A DNA stretch of 64,000 bases from Mycolicibacter heraklionensis (GTDB taxonomy: Bacteria; Actinomycetota; Actinomycetes; Mycobacteriales; Mycobacteriaceae), in contig LZME01000095.1 of the NCBI GenBank assembly GCA_001673575.1, positions 62,001 to 126,000 on the forward strand. The letters are read 5' to 3'. Shown piece by piece: positions 58,301 to 64,000 of the stretch. Position 1 is the stretch's first letter, and every line of letters begins with the position of its first letter. The position numbers and the translations under genes were made by a program. The notes under the pieces were generated by a model. That model did not search any database, had not been told where the DNA came from, and saw only the letters and a list, made by a program, of their open reading frames with translations.

Positions 58301-59181
58301 CACATCCTCCTTATCGCCGCGCGGAAGGTGTCGTCCTTGAGAAACAGCGAGGTGTTGTCGGCGTCGAGGTGACTCCATTTGAGGTTCAGTCCGCCGTCGA
58401 CCAGCAAGGTCTGCCCGGTGATATAGCTGGACAGATCGGAGAGCAGAAACAGGATCGGCCCGGCCTGTTCCTCGGGCCGTCCGCGGCGCCCCATGGCGAT
58501 CGCCTGCAGGTCGCGATCGGGGTCGGTGTCGGTGTAGGTGGCCGAGGCTGCGGTGTTGGTGACACCCGGAGCCACCGCGTTGACCCGAATCCCGGCCGCC
58601 GCCAACTCAACGGCCATGGTGCGGGTCATCGCGACGATCGCAGCCTTTGCGGTGCCGTAGGCGATATGGAACGGCGCGGTGTTCATCCCGCTGATCGAGG
58701 AGATCGACACAATCGAGCCCGGCCGCTGCTGCGCCACCAGTGCGGCGGCGACCGCGCGACTCATGAAAAAGGCGGTCTCCAGGTTGTGCGTGAAGATCTT
58801 TCGCCAATCGGCGCGCGCCACCCTGGTGGACGGCATCCAGGTCGCCGGCTCCGCACCACCGGCGACGTTGACAAGCCCGTAGAGCTGTCCGTCGGCACGT
58901 TGCGCCGCGTCGAGCACCGCGGCGACACCCTCGTCGGTGGACGCATCGGCGGCCACGGGTATCACCGACAGACCCCGCTCCGCCAGCGGCGCGACGTGCT
59001 CGTGGAGGTTTTCCTGCGAGCGGCTCACCGCGATCACGATGGCCCCTGCCTGCGCGGCCATCGCGGTGATAGTCGTGCCGATCCCGCCGCCGCCGGCGCC
59101 CGACACCACCACGATCCGGCCGCGGAGGTCCAGGGGATTGAAATCGCTCAACAGGCTGGGAGGAGTGCAGTGATCGGCCAT
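58300..59181 (-). CDS. SDR family oxidoreductase with unusual glycine loop
   Basis: A 293-aa SDR. The cofactor loop is SGAGGGGIG instead of TGxxxGxG; NVAGGAE, SISSISG and YGTAKAA (Tyr-x3-Lys) follow, with PGVTNTAAS and a C-terminal extension of about 30 residues after DGGLNLKWSHL. The TGA overlaps the Rieske ATG (TGATG), so it is the first gene of the SDR, Rieske, BVMO, SDR, ALDH run. ATG 59181 has no obvious ribosome site. It may dehydrogenate the alcohol made by the oxygenase, giving the ketone for the BVMO. Confidence 0.87.
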   Translation of the reverse strand: MADHCTPPSLLSDFNPLDLRGRIVVVSGAGGGGIGTTITAMAAQAGAIVIAVSRSQENLHEHVAPLAERGLSVIPVAADASTDEGVAAVLDAAQRADGQLYGLVNVAGGAEPATWMPSTRVARADWRKIFTHNLETAFFMSRAVAAALVAQQRPGSIVSISSISGMNTAPFHIAYGTAKAAIVAMTRTMAVELAAAGIRVNAVAPGVTNTAASATYTDTDPDRDLQAIAMGRRGRPEEQAGPILFLLSDLSSYITGQTLLVDGGLNLKWSHLDADNTSLFLKDDTFRAAIRRM

Positions 59182-59512
59182 GACCCGCTTTCACCTGGCA
59201 CAGCCCGCGATTCGGATGCCGGCCAGGCATTGAGATCGCGGATTTGTCCGGACAACATATGTCATTCTTCGTTCTGAAGAACACTATTCCGCAGCGGCAA
59301 GCGCAGAGTCAAGAGCGGAACCCAGGGTCCGCCGACCTTATTGTCTGGACTAATGCGGCGTTGGGTCGCAGTCCCGGCGCGGCGCCGCCGGTCGACACAT
59401 CCCGGCGGGGCGAACGTTTGCTCGAAACGCCTTGCGTCATGATGGAACGCACGTCGCGCGTCGTCGAATTTGAGTACGCGCGTTGCCAGATCGAGCCGAG
59501 GGGAGATGCGAA
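59182..59512. other. Divergent intergenic region of 331 bp
   Basis: This holds no gene I can support; open frames here read poorly and have no ribosome sites. About 80-120 bp from the SDR start there is an AT-richer patch with TTCTTC-N5-GAAGAA (59265-59281) and an overlapping GTTCT-GA-AGAAC, likely the promoter/operator of the SDR operon. The rest is G+C-rich with no other obvious repeat. Confidence 0.6.
59265..59281. promoter_or_regulatory. Palindrome TTCTTC-GTTCT-GAAGAA
   Basis: Perfect six-base arms. It lies 83 bp upstream of the SDR start at 59181 and 231 bp upstream of the TetR start at 59513. It differs from the GAGAAT-N3-ATTCTC motif, so it may be the site of the adjacent TetR, controlling the Rieske/BVMO operon. 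Confidence 0.45.
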
Positions 59513-60097
59513 GTGTCTTCCAGTCAACGTCGGGGCCGCTGGTCCGGGGTCCCACTGGCAGAGCGTCAGGCCTTGCGCCGAGACGAGTTTCTCTCCGTCG
59601 GGGTGCAGCTGCTCGGCGACGCCGGTGGACCCACGCTGACCATCCGATCGGTCTGTCGCGCGGCCGCGCTGACCGAGCGCTACTTCTACGAGTGCTTCGC
59701 CGATCGTGACGAGTTTGTGCGCGAGGTATATGACGACGTGTGCACGCGGGCATTGGCGGCGATGCTGTCCGCCCGCAATCCCCGCGAAGGCGTGGAGTGC
59801 TTCATCACCCTGATGGTCGACGACCCGGCGCGCGGCCGGGTGCTACTGCTGGCCCCGGAGCGGGAGCCGATCCTGGCCAGCGCGGGCGCCAAGTGGATGC
59901 CGGACTTCATCGTGATGCTGCAACGGACCCTTACCCACATCGGTGACGCGGCGGTCCAGCAGATGGTGGCGACCGGCCTGATCGGCGCGCTGACCACCCT
60001 GTTCGCCGCCTACCTCAACGGCCGGCTCGAGGCCAGCCGCAGCCAATTCGTCGACTTCTGCGTCGAGATGCTGCTCACTGCGCAGATCGTGCGCTAG
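59513..60097 (+). CDS. TetR family transcriptional regulator
   Basis: A 194-aa regulator. The DNA-binding part is FLSVGVQLLGDAGGPTLTIRSVCRAAALTERYFYECFADRDEFV, followed by a helical domain (LIGALTTLFAAYLNGRL). GTG 59513 has GGGGAG eight bases upstream; the earlier in-frame start at 59483 lacks one. It is divergent from the SDR-Rieske-BVMO operon and 108 bp before desA1, so it could control either. A TetR protein (MadR) controls desaturase genes in M. tuberculosis; whether this is its counterpart cannot be decided from sequence. Confidence 0.88.
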   Translation: MSSSQRRGRWSGVPLAERQALRRDEFLSVGVQLLGDAGGPTLTIRSVCRAAALTERYFYECFADRDEFVREVYDDVCTRALAAMLSARNPREGVECFITLMVDDPARGRVLLLAPEREPILASAGAKWMPDFIVMLQRTLTHIGDAAVQQMVATGLIGALTTLFAAYLNGRLEASRSQFVDFCVEMLLTAQIVR

Positions 60098-60155
60098 CCC
60101 GGGCCACGATCTCACAGCCAAACACGCACCGCGAAAACTTGATGCAACCGACAGA

Positions 60156-60193
60156 CACAGATATATTGCCTGCAACTAGTCGACACAGATATC
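60156..60193 (+). repeat. Direct repeat ACACAGATAT, two copies
   Basis: ACACAGATAT occurs at 60156-60165 and 60184-60193, 28 bp apart, in the promoter region of desA1 and ending 12 bp before its ATG. The 28-bp spacing is near three helical turns. This may be a regulator site or part of the promoter; the second copy is next to the Shine-Dalgarno-like GGGGAG. Confidence 0.45.
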
Positions 60194-60205
60194 TGGGGAG
60201 CTGGC

Positions 60206-61207
60206 ATGGCGCGGGAATGGACCGACGTGGAGCTGCTGCACGAGCTCGAGCCCGTCGTGGAAAAACTCATCAACCGACACTTCTCCATGGCCAAGGACTG
60301 GAACCCCCACGACTACATCCCCTGGTCAGAGGGCAAGAACTACTACGCGCTCGGCGGGCAGGATTGGCATCCCGAGCAGTCGAAACTGTCCGAGGTCGCC
60401 CGGACGGCAATGGTGCAGAACCTGCTCACCGAGGACAACCTGCCCTCGTATCACCGCGAGATCGCGATGAACTTCACCATGGACGCCCCCTGGGGCACCT
60501 GGGTCAACCGCTGGACCGCTGAGGAGAACCGCCACGGCATCGCGCTGCGCGACTACCTGGTGGTCACCCGCAACTGCGACCCCATCGAACTGGAGACGCT
60601 GCGGATGGAGACCGTCAACCGCGGCTTCAGCCCGGGCCAGAACCACCAGGTCCAAGACGACCTGTTCGCCGAGAGCCTGTTCGACTCGGTCATCTACGTG
60701 AGCTTCCAGGAACTGGCCACCCGCATCTCGCACCGCAACACCGGCCAGGCCTGCAACGACCCCATCGCCGACCAGCTGCTGGCACGGATCTCGCATGACG
60801 AGAACCTGCACATGATCTTCTACCGCGACGTCAGCGCTGTCGGCTTCGACATCGCACCGGAACAGGCGATGCGCTCGCTGCACCGGGTGCTGGCCAACTT
60901 CCAGATGCCCGGATTCGTCGTTCCGGAGTTCCGCCGCAAGGCCGTGATCATCGCGGTCGGCGGTGTCTATGACCCGATCATCCACCGCGACGACGTGGTG
61001 ATGCCGGTGCTGAAGAAGTGGGGCATCCTCGAGCGGGAGTTCAGCGGCGAGGCAGCTCGCTACCAGGAGGAGATCGGCAAGATCGTCGCCGAGCTGGACG
61101 AGACGTGCGAGAAGTTCGAGCTGGCCAAGCAACGCCGGCTCGAGCGGGAGGCCAAGATGGCCGAGAAGCGCGCCGCCAAGAAGGTGTTGGAGCCATCAGC
61201 ACCGTAG
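60206..61207 (+). CDS. desA1: Acyl-[acyl-carrier-protein] desaturase DesA1
   Basis: A 333-aa stromal-type di-iron desaturase that closely follows mycobacterial DesA1 as I remember it (LLHELEPVVEKLINRHFSM, WNPHDYIPWSEGKNYYALGG, NHQVQDDLFAESLFDSV). Iron ligands are in WTAEENRHG and ISHDENLH. It introduces a double bond into an acyl chain for mycolic-acid synthesis and is essential in some mycobacteria. GGGGAG precedes the ATG. It is followed by dus and an LCP gene in the M. tuberculosis order, so this is conserved core genome and not part of the catabolic island. Confidence 0.93.
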   Translation: MAREWTDVELLHELEPVVEKLINRHFSMAKDWNPHDYIPWSEGKNYYALGGQDWHPEQSKLSEVARTAMVQNLLTEDNLPSYHREIAMNFTMDAPWGTWVNRWTAEENRHGIALRDYLVVTRNCDPIELETLRMETVNRGFSPGQNHQVQDDLFAESLFDSVIYVSFQELATRISHRNTGQACNDPIADQLLARISHDENLHMIFYRDVSAVGFDIAPEQAMRSLHRVLANFQMPGFVVPEFRRKAVIIAVGGVYDPIIHRDDVVMPVLKKWGILEREFSGEAARYQEEIGKIVAELDETCEKFELAKQRRLEREAKMAEKRAAKKVLEPSAP

Positions 61208-62412
61208 CTGACGAGCAGCGGACGCTGGATGATGACGGCGACCTGCCGCGCCCGGCTTCGCCGAGCTCGCAGTCGCCGCTGAAGATCGGGTCGCTTGAGC
61301 TTGCCAGTCCCGTGGTGCTGGCCCCGATGGCCGGCGTCACCAACGTCGCATTCCGGACGCTCTGCCGCGAGCTGGAACAGTCCCGGGCCGGAACGGTCAG
61401 CGGGCTGTATGTCTGCGAGATGGTGACCGCACGCGCGCTCGTCGAACGGCACCCCGCCACCCTGCACATGACGACGTTCGGGCCGGAGGAGTCGCCGCGC
61501 TCGCTGCAGCTCTACACCGTCGACCCCGACACCACCTACGCCGCGGCGAAGATGATCGCCGACGAAGGTCTCGCCGACCATATCGACATGAATTTCGGCT
61601 GCCCGGTGCCCAAGGTGACCCGCCTCGGCGGCGGGTCGGCGCTGCCGTACAAACGCCGGCTCTTCGGCAACATCGTCGCCGCAGCGGTGCGGGGCACGGC
61701 CGGCACCGACATTCCGGTGACCGTGAAATTCCGCATCGGCATCGACGACGCCCACCACACCCACCTGGACGCCGGACGCATCGCCGAGGCGGAAGGGGCT
61801 GCGGCGGTAGCCCTGCACGCCCGGACCGCGTCGCAGCGCTACTCCGGCACCGCCGACTGGGCGCAGATCGCGGCGCTCAAAGCGCAGGTCCGCTCGATTC
61901 CGGTTCTGGGCAACGGCGACATCTTCGAGGCCGGCGATGCCCTGGCCATGATGGCGGCCACCGGTTGTGACGGGGTGGTGATCGGCCGCGGCTGCCTGGG
62001 TCGCCCATGGTTGTTCGGCGAGCTCTCGGCGGCCTTCGGGGGCCGGCCCACACCGACCCCACCCACCTTGGGCGAAGTCGCCGACATCATTCGCCGCCAC
62101 GGCGAACTGCTGGCCCAGCACTTCGGCGAAGACAAGGGCATGCGCGAAATCCGCAAGCATGTCGCCTGGTACCTGCACGGATTCCCCGCCGGTTCCGAGC
62201 TGCGGCGCGAGCTGGCGATGGTGACCACGCTGTCCGAGCTCGACGAACTGCTCAAGCAGCTGGACTGCTCGGTCCCCTTCCCCGCGGCCGCCACCGGTCC
62301 CCGCGGGCGACAGGGCTCACCGGCCAAGGTCACCCTGCCCGAAGGGTGGCTCGACGACCCCGATGACTGTGCGGTGCCGGCCGGAGCGGACATTATGCAC
62401 TCGGGTGGCTGA
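61105..62412 (+). CDS. dusB: tRNA-dihydrouridine synthase
   Basis: A flavoprotein that reduces uridine to dihydrouridine in tRNA. Conserved blocks: SPVVLAPMAGVTNVAFRTLCREL, GLYVCEMVTARALVE, DHIDMNFGCPVPKVTR (catalytic Cys), VTVKFRIGIDD, ALHARTASQRYSG, VLGNGDIFEAGDA and GVVIGRGCLGRPW. The domain clearly begins about residue 68 of this reading. No good start lies near there: the nearest in-frame candidate is GTG 61105 inside desA1, so the true start is uncertain. It overlaps desA1 and is probably co-transcribed with it. Confidence 0.88.
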   Translation: MREVRAGQATPARAGGQDGREARRQEGVGAISTVADEQRTLDDDGDLPRPASPSSQSPLKIGSLELASPVVLAPMAGVTNVAFRTLCRELEQSRAGTVSGLYVCEMVTARALVERHPATLHMTTFGPEESPRSLQLYTVDPDTTYAAAKMIADEGLADHIDMNFGCPVPKVTRLGGGSALPYKRRLFGNIVAAAVRGTAGTDIPVTVKFRIGIDDAHHTHLDAGRIAEAEGAAAVALHARTASQRYSGTADWAQIAALKAQVRSIPVLGNGDIFEAGDALAMMAATGCDGVVIGRGCLGRPWLFGELSAAFGGRPTPTPPTLGEVADIIRRHGELLAQHFGEDKGMREIRKHVAWYLHGFPAGSELRRELAMVTTLSELDELLKQLDCSVPFPAAATGPRGRQGSPAKVTLPEGWLDDPDDCAVPAGADIMHSGG

Positions 62413-62456
62413 AATGAGACTTTGTCGACATCGCGTGTCTGGAAAGTTCTCAGTAG

Positions 62457-62471
62457 AATAAGTACCTTATT
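62457..62471. promoter_or_regulatory. Palindrome AATAAG-TAC-CTTATT
   Basis: Perfect six-base arms in the 183-bp gap between dus and the LCP gene, 125 bp before the LCP start. The patch is AT-rich against a GC-rich background and may mark the LCP promoter or an operator. No other use in the window. Confidence 0.4.
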
Positions 62472-62595
62472 GCCCCAGGCAGGGATCGTCTCTGCGGAGG
62501 CATATTCAGGTGCGGAGACCAATGCCGATCATCCGTACCGCACCGGCGTGCGAGCGACGCGCGGCGGTACCTAGGACTCGGAGGCCCTTGAGGAC

Positions 62596-64000
62596 ATGAG
62601 TGACGGCGATAACGCCACTCCTGGCCGCTGGGCGCCGGAGGGCCACAATGACGGCGACCATCAGCTGATGACGATGACACCGCCGGGACCCGCACCCTGG
62701 GAACGCTGGCAGAACTCATCTGAGGAAACCCCCGTCCCGCACCGACGAAACGCGTCCCGGCGCCGCAACGGGTCGGTGAGCGTCGCCGACCTGATCGCCA
62801 GGGTCAACGCCGAGCCTCCGCCTTCCGGTGGACGCAGCCAGCGCCGGGCCGCCTCAGCCCCGCCCGAGCGTCGCGAGGTGGCCGAGTTCGTCGAGACCAT
62901 CGAGCCGGCGGAGCCCGACAGCGTATTTGAGGCATCCGAGCCCGAGGCTGAGTATTCGCCGCTCGAAGTCGCCGATGTATCGGCCCCGCTGCCCGACATC
63001 GCCGAAGTGGCCTACCCGTCGGAAGTGCCCGACCTCGACCGTATTCACGGCACCTCACTCGAGCCGGCCGACTCCCCCGACTGGGACGAGTTGGCACCCG
63101 CCACCGAGGTGCCGGATTTATACGGCGGTCCCGAGATGCTGCCGGCGCAGATCGACCCACCTCACCAGACACCGCCGACGGATGCCGAACCGGCCCCGCA
63201 CGGGCCCCACCACCGGGCCAAACTCGCGGGCCGGGCGGTCGCGGCCATGATGGCGATCCTCGCCTTGGTGCTGACCGGGTCGGCCTGGCAGTGGAGTTCG
63301 TCGAAAAACCGCAGCCTCAACCACGTCAGCGCATTGGACCCCGATTCGCACGACATTCTCGATGCGGCCGGCCAGTACGGCGACGAGAACTTCCTGATCG
63401 TCGGCGCGGACACCCGCGCCGGCGCCAACAGCGACATCGGCGCCGGCAGCACCGAGGACGCCGAGGGAGCTCGCTCCGACACAATCATGCTGGTCAACAT
63501 CCCGGCGAACCGTAAACGCGTGGTGGTGGTGTCGTTCCCTCGCGACCTGGCGATCACCCCGATTCAGTGCGAGGCCTGGAACTCCGTGACCGGCGCCTAC
63601 GGGCCGATCTACGACGAGGAAACGGGAACCTACAGCGACGACATCGTCTACACCGAGACGAAGCTGAACTCGACCTACGCCTTCGGCGGGCCGAAGTGTC
63701 TGGTCAAGGAGATCCAGAAGCTGTCCGGACTGGCGATCAACCGGTTCATGGCCGTCGACTTCGTCGGATTCGGCAAGATGGTCGACGCGCTGGGCGGTGT
63801 GGAGGTGTGCACCCCCAGCCCGTTGTACGACCTCGTGCTGGGCAGCGTCCTCGAAGACACTGGACGCCAGCGAGTCAACGGCAGCACCGCGTTGAACTAC
63901 GTGCGGGCCCGGCACGTCACCACCGAGGACAACGGCGACTACGGCCGCATCAAACGCCAGCAGCTGTTCTTGTCGTCGCTGCTGCGTTCGTTGATCTCCA
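62596..64000 (+). CDS. LytR-CpsA-Psr (LCP) family protein, 3' end cut by window
   Basis: The frame is open from ATG 62596 to the window end, at least 468 residues. About 200 cytoplasmic, low-complexity acidic/Pro-rich residues precede a transmembrane helix (about 215-235, AAMMAILALVLTGSAW). The LCP domain follows: FLIVGADTRAG, ARSDTIMLVNIP, VVVVSFPRDL (substrate-contacting Arg/Asp) and YVRARH. LCP enzymes attach arabinogalactan to peptidoglycan at the cell surface. It lies third after desA1 and dus, the order I recall from M. tuberculosis. The C-terminal domain is not visible. Confidence 0.9.
   Translation, partial: MSDGDNATPGRWAPEGHNDGDHQLMTMTPPGPAPWERWQNSSEETPVPHRRNASRRRNGSVSVADLIARVNAEPPPSGGRSQRRAASAPPERREVAEFVETIEPAEPDSVFEASEPEAEYSPLEVADVSAPLPDIAEVAYPSEVPDLDRIHGTSLEPADSPDWDELAPATEVPDLYGGPEMLPAQIDPPHQTPPTDAEPAPHGPHHRAKLAGRAVAAMMAILALVLTGSAWQWSSSKNRSLNHVSALDPDSHDILDAAGQYGDENFLIVGADTRAGANSDIGAGSTEDAEGARSDTIMLVNIPANRKRVVVVSFPRDLAITPIQCEAWNSVTGAYGPIYDEETGTYSDDIVYTETKLNSTYAFGGPKCLVKEIQKLSGLAINRFMAVDFVGFGKMVDALGGVEVCTPSPLYDLVLGSVLEDTGRQRVNGSTALNYVRARHVTTEDNGDYGRIKRQQLFLSSLLRSLIS

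Noticed and set aside
59262..59753. Open frames on either strand in the 59182-59512 gap
   Set aside because: Very Arg-rich text, no start signals, and they run into the TetR gene; nothing supports a gene here.
1..64000. tRNA, rRNA, CRISPR array, insertion sequence or phage genes
   Set aside because: I looked for tRNA-like clover arms, regular repeat-spacer arrays and transposase or integrase motifs and saw none; weak cases could be missed by eye.

Overview
The window is high-GC, densely packed actinobacterial DNA, and a mycobacterium (Mycobacterium/Mycolicibacterium type) is the best fit. The signs are a six-gene mce operon with Mce-associated genes, many GTG/TTG starts, ATGA/GTGA/TAATG stop-start overlaps, a mycofactocin-type SDR, small P450 ferredoxins, KshB-like and FadE-like genes, and at the right end the order desA1 - dus - LytR/CpsA/Psr that I recall from M. 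tuberculosis (Rv0824c-Rv0822c). I saw no tRNA, rRNA, CRISPR array or transposase.

Layout. 1-776: ends of two Mce-associated membrane genes (+). 801-12797 (-): one long run reading aldehyde dehydrogenase, class III CoA-transferase, a 62-aa protein, MceA-F, then three small secreted proteins; no yrbE permease genes are next to mceA. 13015-16296 (+): two SDRs, ferredoxin, P450. 16382-18557 (-): paired acyl-CoA dehydrogenases. 18826-22369 (+): two amidohydrolases, Rieske ferredoxin, alpha/beta hydrolase. 22875-29279 (+): NuoF-like flavoprotein, ferredoxin, DUF35-thiolase fusion, hydrolase, beta-hydroxyacid dehydrogenase-like protein, P450, ferredoxin. 29319-32516 (-): DUF1330 protein, ferredoxin, P450, amidohydrolase. 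32769-38456 (+): carboxymuconolactone-decarboxylase-like protein, Rieske oxygenase, 107-aa protein, amidohydrolase, SnoaL-like protein, acyl-CoA dehydrogenase pair. 38542-43327: a further acyl-CoA dehydrogenase (-), TetR, aldehyde dehydrogenase, DapB-like reductase (+). 43315-46440 (-): membrane/oxidase-subunit operon with its TetR. 46462-51514 (-): MeaB, enoyl-CoA hydratase, acyl-CoA dehydrogenase pair, acyl-CoA ligase. 51586-52608 (+): KshB-like reductase. 52637-59181 (-): aldehyde dehydrogenase, SDR, Baeyer-Villiger monooxygenase, Rieske oxygenase, SDR. 59513-64000 (+): TetR, then the conserved desA1-dus-LCP block.

How it fits together. Roughly 1-59 kb looks like one catabolic island for a hydrophobic, probably cyclic or branched molecule (terpenoid- or steroid-like; substrate not determined). 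Mce proteins would handle uptake. P450s, Rieske oxygenases and the BVMO, fed by several ferredoxins and two reductases, would oxygenate it. SDRs and aldehyde dehydrogenases would carry alcohols to acids. The ligase and CoA-transferase would activate acids, and heteromeric FadE-like dehydrogenases, the hydratase and the Ltp2-like fusion would shorten chains. Amidohydrolase-fold and alpha/beta hydrolases could cleave ring products.

The most notable signal is a repeated 15-bp palindrome, GAGAAT-N3-ATTCTC, in at least six promoter regions between 12.9 and 51.6 kb (eight copies, four with perfect arms plus one with perfect 10-bp arms). It suggests one dedicated regulator, most plausibly the TetR at 39935-40588, controlling the dispersed operons as a regulon. 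A second, different palindrome (TAGCC-N4-GGCTA) marks a separate TetR circuit at 45.8-46.5 kb.
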